Source: an uncultured Bacteroidota bacterium
GTDB taxonomy: Bacteria > Bacteroidota > Bacteroidia > Bacteroidales > VadinHA17
Length of the DNA stretch: 34,012 bases
Assembly (NCBI GenBank): GCA_903824785.1
Contig: CAIJYD010000071.1
Coordinates: forward strand, 1 to 34,012
Direction: 5' to 3'
A program made the translations under genes and the position numbers. Every line of letters begins with the position of its first letter. The stretch's first letter is position 1. The notes beneath the pieces were generated by a model. That model did no database searches. It had not been told where the DNA came from and saw only the letters and a list, made by a program, of their open reading frames with translations. Shown piece by piece: positions 23,953-31,527 of the stretch.

Positions 23953-25610
23953 TGTCAATTCCGAATATTAAGACAAACTGTTGTGTGAAAATTATTTTTA
24001 CACTGCTTTTAGTTTTTTTATCGTTTTATGCTCACGGACAAGGGTCAACTTATACCTCTTTCTACAGGGTTTACCTGAAAGATAAGGGTGCCAATGAAAC
24101 ACATAAATATACTCCGGAAGATCTTCTGTCAAAGAAAGCTCTGGCGAGGCGACAAAAAGCAGGAATTACGGTTCCTGATTTCAGGGATATACCCGTTTTC
24201 AGCGAGTACCTTAACCAGATTACCGAAAAAGGATTTACCCTTCATTGTACATCAAAATGGATGAACACGGCTTTGTTTAAAACAAAATCCCGGGTTGACC
24301 CGGCTATACTTAAGAGCCTGCCATTTGTAAATGATGTTAAAATAGTAAAGAGCTCACCAGGAAAAAGCAATAAGAATAACAAACTTGATTTTCAGACATA
24401 TCAGTCCGACGTGATCCCATATGACCGGCCGATTACAATGGTAAATGGTTATTCTCTGCACCATTCCGGTTTCAATGGTAAAAATGTTTTAATTGCCGTA
24501 CTTGACGGAGGATTTACCAATGCTGAAAATATCTCCTCCTTATACCAACTTCGAAACAGAAAAGGGATAAAAGCCATTTATGACTTTATAAACAACAGTA
24601 ACGAAATATATGATTCAAGTACTCACGGGACTGCCGTTCTCTCAATACTTGCCGGAATAATACCAGGGCAAATTGAAGGAACAGCACAGGGAGCCGACTA
24701 TTTACTGCTTCAGACAGAAGATGTTACCACTGAATTTCCGTGTGAGGAAGATTTCTGGGCTGCTGGTGCGGAATTTGCAGACAGCTCCGGAGCCGATATA
24801 ATCACATCATCATTAGGATATTACATTTTTGATGACCCTGCTCTTAACTATAAACCATCTGAGCTCGATGGAAATAGTGCTTTTGTGACCAGGGTAGCAG
24901 ATATTGCAGCATCAAAAGGGATCCTTGTGGTTAACAGCGCCGGAAATGAGAGAACAAATGTCTGGAAGCGAATAATCTTCCCTTCAGATGGGGATAGTGT
25001 TCTTGCTATCGGAGCCGTTGACGGTAATAATCTTATTTCAACATTCTCATCTGCCGGTCCGGCATCCGATGGCAGAATTAAGCCTGATATCTGCACCATG
25101 GGAGTTAATGTTACAGTACAGGTAGCAACAAGTACTACAGCCAGGTCTAACGGCACATCCTTCTCCTGTCCTGTTCTCAGCGGTATGGCAGCTTGCCTTA
25201 TGCAGGCAGTTCCATCAGCTCTCAACACCGACATCATTACAGCTCTTCACGCAAGTGCTGACAGATTCAACTCCCCTGACTCCCTTTATGGCTATGGGAT
25301 TCCGGATATGACTATTGCCCTGACAAAACTTCAGGATGCTCTTGTTAAAGTACCTGAGGAAGAATCCATCGCCGGACCGAATCCTACCAGCGGCGATTTT
25401 GAGATCACTTTTCAGGAACCGCCCGGATCACTTTCAATTGAAATAGTAACTATGGCCGGAAAAGTGATCCTCCGGAAAGATATCAATGATTATGCCGGCC
25501 GTACACTCCGGATTACCGAGCTGAACAACAGGGAACAGGGAATTTACTTCATCAGATTAATTAAGCCTTCCGGAATAAATGTGCATAAGATTATTAAGCT
25601 AAGAAACTGA
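23952..25610 (+). CDS. Subtilisin-like (S8) protease with T9SS sorting domain
   Basis: The 552-residue secreted protease can start at ATG 23952, sharing one base with the previous stop, or at ATG 23946. The signal peptide ends near AHGQGS. Counted from 23946, the catalytic triad is Asp187 (VLIAVLDGGF), His227 (SSTHGTAVLSILAG) and Ser405 (NGTSFSCPVLSGMA), with the oxyanion Asn334 in NSAGNER. Residues ~35-150 form a propeptide-like domain. A T9SS type-A sorting domain fills about 475-554 (GPNPTSGDFEITF, then GIYFIRLI and HKIIKL). It would be exported by the type IX system and either released or anchored. One base separates its stop from xseA, an unexpected partner. Confidence 0.93.
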   Translation: MSIPNIKTNCCVKIIFTLLLVFLSFYAHGQGSTYTSFYRVYLKDKGANETHKYTPEDLLSKKALARRQKAGITVPDFRDIPVFSEYLNQITEKGFTLHCTSKWMNTALFKTKSRVDPAILKSLPFVNDVKIVKSSPGKSNKNNKLDFQTYQSDVIPYDRPITMVNGYSLHHSGFNGKNVLIAVLDGGFTNAENISSLYQLRNRKGIKAIYDFINNSNEIYDSSTHGTAVLSILAGIIPGQIEGTAQGADYLLLQTEDVTTEFPCEEDFWAAGAEFADSSGADIITSSLGYYIFDDPALNYKPSELDGNSAFVTRVADIAASKGILVVNSAGNERTNVWKRIIFPSDGDSVLAIGAVDGNNLISTFSSAGPASDGRIKPDICTMGVNVTVQVATSTTARSNGTSFSCPVLSGMAACLMQAVPSALNTDIITALHASADRFNSPDSLYGYGIPDMTIALTKLQDALVKVPEEESIAGPNPTSGDFEITFQEPPGSLSIEIVTMAGKVILRKDINDYAGRTLRITELNNREQGIYFIRLIKPSGINVHKIIKLRN

Positions 25611-25611
25611 T

Positions 25612-26994
25612 ATGACGGAAAAACTGTCGCTAACGGAACTTCAGCAGGTCATAAGGGATTCATTATATATGGCATTACCTGACTTCTATTGGGTAGTTGC
25701 AGAGATTTCAGAGATTAAGGAGAATCAGTCGGGCCACTGTTACCTTGAACTTATTGAAAAAAACAGTGATGAAAAAAATGTCAGTGCACGTATTAAGGCA
25801 ATAATCTGGAGTAAACGCTACCGATTTCTGAAATCATTTTTTGAAAACATTACCGGAGAATCACTCTGCGAAGGGTTGAAGATTCTTGTAAAAACAAAGA
25901 TTGAATATCACGAGTTATATGGATTGAGTCTGATAATATCAGATATCGATCCTGCCTTTACTATCGGGGAGATGGCAATGAAGCGACTGGCAATCATTAA
26001 AAAACTTGAACAGGAAGGTGTCTTTTCAATGAATAAGGAACTTGCCTTTCCTGTTGTTCCACAACGTATTGCTGTTATCTCTTCAAAAAATGCAGCCGGC
26101 TATTCAGATTTTATTAACCAGCTGAACGATAATAGTTTCGGATATGTTTTTCATACTTTTTTGATTGACAGCATAATGCAGGGGACTGAAACGGAACAGA
26201 GTATAATAAGTGCACTTGATAAAATTGCAAACAATACACACTTATTCGATCTGGTTGCAATAATCAGAGGCGGAGGCTCCCAGTCTGATCTCAGCTGGTT
26301 CGACAGTTATAATATTGCATACCATATTACCCAGTTTCCACTGCCGGTTATTACAGGAATAGGGCACGATAAAGACAGCTCAGTTACCGACCTGGTTGCT
26401 AATACCTCCTTAAAAACACCCACAGCAGTGGCTGATTTTCTTATAAATAGCATGGCTTCTGCTGAAAACCTCCTGATGGAAATGAGTGCTGAAATAAAGG
26501 ATAACTCGCGGATAATTATTGAAATGAACCGGACACGGATTGAAACATCAGGTATAAAACTACCACCCCTGACCCGCATTCTGATCTCTGTGAACAGGGA
26601 TATACTTTCAGGAAAAATTTTAGAGATAACAAATATAGGCAAGGAGTTTATTTTCAGAGCAGGCCGCATTCCTTCCACCCAGGAGTCAAGATTATTTTCG
26701 TCGGTAAAATCTTTTTCTGCAGAAAAAGAGGCAAGGGTTGTACGTGCCAGGCAAAACCTGATTGCAGTAACAACCAATGCCTTCAGGAGTTATGGCCAGC
26801 GAATAGGTGTTCTTGATAATAATCTGAGTATCCTTAAGCCTGAAAATGTACTCCGGAGAGGCTACACAATTACTTCATTAAATGGAAGGATAGTGAAAAA
26901 AAGCGACCTGTTGAAAACAGATGATCAGATAGAAACACAATTCAGTGACGGAGTTGTAAAAAGCAGGGTTTTGGGAAAACCCAAAAACATATGA
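25612..26994 (+). CDS. xseA: Exodeoxyribonuclease VII large subunit
   Basis: The 460-residue protein is the catalytic subunit of exonuclease VII, which degrades single-stranded DNA from both ends. The N-terminal OB-fold (about 1-110) shows FYWVVAEISEIKENQSGHCY. The nuclease domain has RIAVISSKNAAGYSDFINQL, the hallmark IIRGGGSQSDLSWFDSYNIA and PVITGIGHDKDSSVTDLVA, then TPTAVADFLI. A long coiled-coil region and a C-terminal RRGYTITSLNGRIV segment follow. Length is normal for the family. It begins one base after the protease stop, so it belongs to that transcript, and xseB follows 43 bases later. Confidence 0.95.
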   Translation: MTEKLSLTELQQVIRDSLYMALPDFYWVVAEISEIKENQSGHCYLELIEKNSDEKNVSARIKAIIWSKRYRFLKSFFENITGESLCEGLKILVKTKIEYHELYGLSLIISDIDPAFTIGEMAMKRLAIIKKLEQEGVFSMNKELAFPVVPQRIAVISSKNAAGYSDFINQLNDNSFGYVFHTFLIDSIMQGTETEQSIISALDKIANNTHLFDLVAIIRGGGSQSDLSWFDSYNIAYHITQFPLPVITGIGHDKDSSVTDLVANTSLKTPTAVADFLINSMASAENLLMEMSAEIKDNSRIIIEMNRTRIETSGIKLPPLTRILISVNRDILSGKILEITNIGKEFIFRAGRIPSTQESRLFSSVKSFSAEKEARVVRARQNLIAVTTNAFRSYGQRIGVLDNNLSILKPENVLRRGYTITSLNGRIVKKSDLLKTDDQIETQFSDGVVKSRVLGKPKNI

Positions 26995-27037
26995 GATTCA
27001 GAAAAGTTACCGGAATATAAACCTGAAAAAAAACGAT

Positions 27038-27235
27038 ATGACAAAAAAAGAATTTTCATTCAATGAAGCGGTTATTGAGATAGAGGATATACTGAAGAAT
27101 ATTGAAAGCGGTGAACTGGATGTCGATAAACTGTCGGTTGAGGTAAAACGTGCTTCCGAACTGATAAGGCAATGTCAGAAAAAGCTCAGATCAACTGAGG
27201 ATGAGATTAATAGTATATTTAAGGATATGAGCTAA
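27038..27235 (+). CDS. xseB: Exodeoxyribonuclease VII small subunit
   Basis: The 65-residue protein is the small subunit that coats the coiled coil of XseA in a multi-copy complex. FNEAVIEIEDILKNIESGEL and LDVDKLSVEVKRASELIRQC form the two helices of the family, and the C-terminus is short and acidic. Pairing with xseA 43 bases upstream confirms the assignment. A perfect 28-bp palindrome begins 3 bases after its stop. Confidence 0.93.
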   Translation: MTKKEFSFNEAVIEIEDILKNIESGELDVDKLSVEVKRASELIRQCQKKLRSTEDEINSIFKDMS

Positions 27236-27237
27236 AA

Positions 27238-27265
27238 GTAAATCAGGACAATTGTCCTGATTTAC
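27238..27265. terminator. Perfect 28-bp palindrome after xseB
   Basis: Arms GTAAATCAGGACAA and TTGTCCTGATTTAC are exact inverse complements with no spacer. As RNA it would form a long hairpin and could end the upstream transcript, though no T-tract follows. As DNA it is also a plausible dimer site. Terminator is the more ordinary reading. Confidence 0.45.
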
Positions 27266-27291
27266 AGTGTTACTACCCTAAACCTAAATCC

Positions 27292-27369
27292 ATGAAAAAA
27301 TTTGCCAGAAGTTGTATAACCACCTTGCGAATAGTTAAACGTAAAGTAAGGCGTAAATGTTTCAATTAA
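27292..27369 (+). CDS. Possible 25-residue basic peptide
   Basis: An ATG at 27292 opens MKKFARSCITTLRIVKRKVR followed by RKCFN and a TAA. Ten of 25 residues are Lys or Arg, with two Cys. It begins 27 bases after the palindrome and lies tail-to-tail with trxA. It has no TAnnTTTG box and no recognised relatives. It could be a real small protein or chance; only conservation in relatives would decide. Confidence 0.25.
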   Translation: MKKFARSCITTLRIVKRKVRRKCFN

Positions 27370-27412
27370 CGGCATTTTAATAGTAATAAAAAAGAGCTTT
27401 TTGACGAACAGC

Positions 27413-27772
27413 CTATTTTTCTACACCAAGCACATCTTTTAATGCTTTAACGAATGTTTCCTTAGGTAATGCCCCCATTGCCATCTGTGGCTGACCTTCC
27501 GCAGGAACAAATAAAAAAGAGGGAATACTTCTTATTCCAAAGGCTGATGCAAGTTCCTGCTCCTCCTCCGTATTCACTTTAAATACATTTATCTTCCCGT
27601 CAAAATCTTTTGCAAGTTCCTCAAGGACAGGCGCAACAGTTTTGCATGGACCGCACCAGTCAGCATAAAAATCAATTACACAAGGCTTGTCACCTTCAAA
27701 TTTCCATTCTTTGTTTAGTTCGTAGTTGAATACTTTATTCAAAAACGTCTCCTTTGTTAAATGTTCTACCAT
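27413..27772 (-). CDS. trxA: Thioredoxin
   Basis: The 119-residue protein has the thioredoxin fold with the redox site DWCGPCK (Cys40, Cys43) after PCVIDFYA, the cis-Pro loop IRSIPSFLF, and a C-terminal helix. It has no signal peptide, so it acts in the cytoplasm reducing disulfides, with electrons from thioredoxin reductase. The cis-proline and active site are intact. About ten residues longer at the N-terminus (MVEHLTKETFLNKVFNYELN) than E. coli thioredoxin. It is a single gene, divergent from the CCA-adding enzyme. Confidence 0.93.
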   Translation of the reverse strand: MVEHLTKETFLNKVFNYELNKEWKFEGDKPCVIDFYADWCGPCKTVAPVLEELAKDFDGKINVFKVNTEEEQELASAFGIRSIPSFLFVPAEGQPQMAMGALPKETFVKALKDVLGVEK

Positions 27773-27883
27773 TGAATTATTATATATTAAAAATTATGTA
27801 ATTACAGCTTCTTTTCTATTGTGACAAGGTTTATACCAATATCCCTGAAACATCAAAATTTACTGAAAATTGAGTAATAATTG

Positions 27884-27891
27884 TAACTTTG
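27884..27891 (+). promoter_or_regulatory. -7 box of the CCA-adding enzyme gene
   Basis: TAACTTTG matches TAnnTTTG. It lies 33 bases before ATG 27925 and 18 before the alternative TTG 27910. No TTG at the exact -33 spacing; TTTA at 27859-27862 is the nearest. Confidence 0.45.
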
Positions 27892-27924
27892 TCATGATTA
27901 TTTAATAAATTGTCATATCTATAT

Positions 27925-29349
27925 ATGAATATATGTCTTAATGACAAAATTTTCGAGACACTTTCTGCTGTTGTTACATCCGAGAATGTAGAAGCATATG
28001 TTATAGGAGGATGGGTAAGGGATTGCATTCTCAAAAGGGATCACCCGGATAAAGATATTGATATTGTGGTTATCGGCAGCGGCATTGAGATAGCCCGCAA
28101 GGCCGCAAGAAAAATAGACCCTAAGATAAAAGTAACCATTTTTAAAAATTTCGGAACTGCAATGTTCAGAAATAATGAGTATGAGGTGGAATTCGTAGGG
28201 GCCAGGAAAGAGTCGTATGACAGGGGTTCCAGAAAACCTGTTGTAGAAGACGGAACGCTGGAAGATGACCAGAATAGAAGGGATTTCACTATAAATGCTC
28301 TGGCAATAAGCATTAACAAAGAAACATTCGGAAAATTTATTGATCCCTTCGATGGTATCAATGACCTCCGGAACAAAATTATAAGGACACCTCTGGACCC
28401 CGACCAAACATTTTCGGATGATCCTTTAAGAATGATGAGGGCTATCAGATTTGCCACACAACTTAATTTCACCATTGAAGAGCGGACCTTCAATTCAATA
28501 AAAGAGAATACTGAAAGGATCAGAATTGTCTCTCAGGAGAGAATTGTTACGGAACTGAATAAAATAATAATGTGCGAACATCCTTCAAAAGGTTTCATTC
28601 TTCTGGAAAAAGCCGGTCTTCTGAGAATCATCCTTCCTGAACTTGATAATATGAAAGGGGTGGAAACAAAAGAGGGGAAAGCACACAAAGACAATTTTCA
28701 CCATTCAATAAAAGTCCTTGACAATATCAGCAGAAATACTGATAATATCTGGCTCAGATGGGCTGCCCTGCTTCACGATATTGCCAAGCCGGTAACTAAA
28801 AAATATTCTGCGGATACGGGCTGGTCGTTCCATGGCCATGAATTTGTCGGCTCTAAAATGATCCCCGGTATTTTCAGAAAACTAAAGCTTCCCCTGAATG
28901 AAAAAATGAAATATGTTCAGAAGATTGTTGATCTCCACCTCAGACCGATAGTACTGTCACAGGAGATAGTTACTGATTCAGCAATAAGAAGACTATTGTT
29001 TGAAGCAGGCGACGATATTGATGATCTCATGATATTGTGTGAAGCCGACATTACTTCAAAGAACGAAGCGAAAAAAACACTGCATCTTGAAAATTTCAAA
29101 CTTGTAAGAAGCAAACTTAAAGAGATCGAAGAAAAAGATGCAATACGAAATTTCCAGCCTCCAATTGATGGAAGCGAAATCATTCAGACTTTCGGTATAA
29201 AACCAGGAAAAGAAGTTGGTATTATTAAAAATGCCATCAGGGAAGCTATTCTGGATGGAATAATACCAAATGAGCATGACGCTGCACGAATGCTTATGCT
29301 GGAAAAAGGAAGAGAGATCGGACTCACCGTTGCTGATAAGGCTACCTGA
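27925..29349 (+). CDS. cca: CCA-adding tRNA nucleotidyltransferase with HD domain
   Basis: The 474-residue enzyme adds or repairs the CCA end of tRNAs. The class II nucleotidyltransferase head shows YVIGGWVRD (about 25-33) and DKDIDIVV with the two catalytic aspartates (44, 46). RRDFTINALA and DPLRMMRAIRFATQL are the nucleotide-selecting motifs, followed by the tRNA-binding neck. From about residue 240 an HD domain is visible (HSIKVLDNI, then WAALLHDIAKP and FHGHE), a metal phosphohydrolase module seen in many CCA enzymes. The chosen ATG (MNICLNDKIFETL) is five codons after a TTG. The tRNA gene in this window lacks encoded CCA, so it needs this enzyme. Its last 8 bases overlap the convergent nuclease gene. 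Confidence 0.94.
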   Translation: MNICLNDKIFETLSAVVTSENVEAYVIGGWVRDCILKRDHPDKDIDIVVIGSGIEIARKAARKIDPKIKVTIFKNFGTAMFRNNEYEVEFVGARKESYDRGSRKPVVEDGTLEDDQNRRDFTINALAISINKETFGKFIDPFDGINDLRNKIIRTPLDPDQTFSDDPLRMMRAIRFATQLNFTIEERTFNSIKENTERIRIVSQERIVTELNKIIMCEHPSKGFILLEKAGLLRIILPELDNMKGVETKEGKAHKDNFHHSIKVLDNISRNTDNIWLRWAALLHDIAKPVTKKYSADTGWSFHGHEFVGSKMIPGIFRKLKLPLNEKMKYVQKIVDLHLRPIVLSQEIVTDSAIRRLLFEAGDDIDDLMILCEADITSKNEAKKTLHLENFKLVRSKLKEIEEKDAIRNFQPPIDGSEIIQTFGIKPGKEVGIIKNAIREAILDGIIPNEHDAARMLMLEKGREIGLTVADKAT

Positions 29350-30373
29350 TCTTCAGGTCAAGCAATACAGGCAGATGATCGCTGAAGCCTCCCTGATACC
29401 TGTATCCCCGATATGTTGAAAATGGCATGAACCCCGGATATTTAGGATCTTTTTTTAATAGAAAATCCGGTTTGAAAACCGTCAGCATATTACCCCCTGT
29501 AAACAGCCCTTTGCTGCTGTCCAGGAGGCGCCCCGATACTATAACCTGATCAATCATCTCCCAGGTTCCCATATAACGATAAGTTCCGGTCCCCTCAACA
29601 GCCTGCTTTTCTGAAAGATTCACAACTGAAACATCTGAACCCTGTGAACTGGTAAGTGTTTTCATCTCCTGATCATCAGGTGTGCAGTTAAAATCACCGG
29701 CAATAATGACCTTTGAACCAAAAGTGGTCAGCCGGTTTATTGAATCAACTTTCTCCCTAACCATTTCTGCAATTTTCTGCCTCAGCCATTCTCCTGCAAG
29801 AACCCCTCCCCTTCTCGAAGGCCAATGATTTACAAAAAGATGAAGTGTATCTTTACTAATTACCAATTTAGTATAAAGAATACTTCTGGAAGTAAAATCC
29901 GCCACATTCATCCCTGATGGAATCCAATACCTGGAACTAAGCACATCCACACAATCTTTCCGGTAGATTAGACAAACATCAATGCCTCTCTGATCGGGAG
30001 ATTCTTTATGAATAATACCATAATTGAATTTCGACAGATACGTTTCATAAACCAGATCTTCAAGTACATTCCTGTTTTCCACCTCGCAAAAAGCTACAAC
30101 AGCAGGTGGGTCCCACTCTCCGGCTGCTACTATTGTTTTGTACAGGGAATTGATCTTCCTGTTGTACCTTGTATAATTCCATCGCATTAAGCCTCCCGGA
30201 AGAAAATCCTCATCATTCTTTAATGTATCGTGGTGTGTATCGAACAGATTTTCAACATTATAAAACATTAGCCGTACAGGCTGGAGGCTGGCATCCTGCG
30301 AATATCCTCTGGCTGTTAAAAGGGTCAGCAAAAGAAGAGTACCGGAAAATCCGGAAACAATAGCTTTATTCAT
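29342..30373 (-). CDS. Secreted endonuclease/exonuclease/phosphatase-family protein
   Basis: The 343-residue protein has a signal peptide (MNKAIVSGFSGTLLLLTLL, cleavage near SQD). The EEP fold follows with its metal and catalytic motifs: LMFYNVENLFD (Asn39, Glu41), VAFCEVENR, VNHWPSRRGG (His), IIAGDFNCTP (Asp, Asn) and the terminal FSDHLPVLLDL (Asp-His). All are present. The superfamily includes DNases, phosphodiesterases and sphingomyelinases, and the substrate is not decided by these motifs. The FYNVENLFD form is typical of Bacteroidota periplasmic or secreted members often called endonucleases. It overlaps the CCA-enzyme gene tail-to-tail by 8 bases. Confidence 0.9.
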   Translation of the reverse strand: MNKAIVSGFSGTLLLLTLLTARGYSQDASLQPVRLMFYNVENLFDTHHDTLKNDEDFLPGGLMRWNYTRYNRKINSLYKTIVAAGEWDPPAVVAFCEVENRNVLEDLVYETYLSKFNYGIIHKESPDQRGIDVCLIYRKDCVDVLSSRYWIPSGMNVADFTSRSILYTKLVISKDTLHLFVNHWPSRRGGVLAGEWLRQKIAEMVREKVDSINRLTTFGSKVIIAGDFNCTPDDQEMKTLTSSQGSDVSVVNLSEKQAVEGTGTYRYMGTWEMIDQVIVSGRLLDSSKGLFTGGNMLTVFKPDFLLKKDPKYPGFMPFSTYRGYRYQGGFSDHLPVLLDLKIR

Positions 30374-30500
30374 TTATTACGAAACAAGTTCAGCGAGAAC
30401 CAAATTTCCCTTTCAGGAACTATTTATAGCCGGTAAAAGTTATGTTTCCCGGAGCCGTTAAAACAGAGTTATGAAAAAACGAAATATAAAAACGAATTTC

Positions 30501-31514
30501 TTAATAGGCGTTTATCCAGCGATATCTTCTGGCACTTTCACCAAACTTAACAGCAAATGTAATCTCATGTGTGCCAAAACTTTGCTTCCGGATATCGGTT
30601 AAGGTAAAATCAAAGGCATAAGCGAAATAAAATCTGTCGTACCTTAATCCTGCCATGAGTATAAGGGCATCACTTGTACGTAACGATAATCCAGCCCAAT
30701 AGTCATCTTTATAATAAGCTCTTCCTGTGAGATCAATCTGAACTGACTTAAAAAACATGTCGGATGATTTAATCAGGACTGATGGCTCAATTTTCCAGTC
30801 ACTGTTAATAGGAATTTTCATTCCTCCTGTAAGAAAATAATGGCCAATTTCACTCCTTTTATAACTTGATGTATCCGAAAATAATAATGAGCCTCTGAGC
30901 AGATTCGTCATTGAAAAGCCAGCATAATATTGAGATGTTGTGAAACTTGCCCCAAAGTTAAAATCAGGAATAAAAACAGAACGGTCGTATGAATTCAATA
31001 ATGGATCGTCCGGATCATAAATCAAACCTTCAGTATTTATCATAAACTGATATGCAGTCAATGCCAGACCTAAGGAAAGGTTATTAGGTAACCCGCCAGA
31101 TTGCCCAAGTGAAATATGATAGGCATAGGCAGCCTGGATACCAGTACGCTTCATTATACCATTATTATCATTGAAGACATACCCGCCCAGACCTATCTTA
31201 CTTCCTTTCGTTGGTTTAGTAAGTTTTTTCCGGACGGCTGTTGATTTTGAGATATAACTGTTTCTTAAAAGACGCGTCTGAAAGCTCGCAGCATAAGTAC
31301 TTGGAGCCCCGGCCATTCCCACCCATTGTTCCCTGACCGTAAGGTTAACCGTAGTATAGCCATCTCGTCCTGCAAATGAAGGGTTTACCAGAAAACCATT
31401 CATTATATACTGGCTGTACATCGGAACCTGCTGCGCCATAGTTACTCTGAAAAAGAGACTAATAACTACTGCTGGTAATATAAACCGGATGTACCTCATA
31501 AACTTTATCTTCAA
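30501..31514 (-). CDS. PorP/SprF-family T9SS membrane protein
   Basis: The 337-residue protein has a signal peptide ending near VTMAQQ. The PorP/SprF signature follows directly (PMYSQYIMNGFLVNPSFAG, then REQWVGMAGAP). The remainder is a beta-barrel-like alternation that ends in an aromatic-rich strand, as expected in the outer membrane. SprF of Flavobacterium johnsoniae helps the adhesin SprB reach the surface, and many Bacteroidota adhesins with CHU_C domains have a dedicated PorP/SprF partner beside them. Here the partner is the SprB-repeat gene 13 bases upstream in the same direction, so this protein probably anchors or exports that adhesin. Confidence 0.94.
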   Translation of the reverse strand: MKIKFMRYIRFILPAVVISLFFRVTMAQQVPMYSQYIMNGFLVNPSFAGRDGYTTVNLTVREQWVGMAGAPSTYAASFQTRLLRNSYISKSTAVRKKLTKPTKGSKIGLGGYVFNDNNGIMKRTGIQAAYAYHISLGQSGGLPNNLSLGLALTAYQFMINTEGLIYDPDDPLLNSYDRSVFIPDFNFGASFTTSQYYAGFSMTNLLRGSLLFSDTSSYKRSEIGHYFLTGGMKIPINSDWKIEPSVLIKSSDMFFKSVQIDLTGRAYYKDDYWAGLSLRTSDALILMAGLRYDRFYFAYAFDFTLTDIRKQSFGTHEITFAVKFGESARRYRWINAY

Positions 31515-31527
31515 AATATAATAATTA

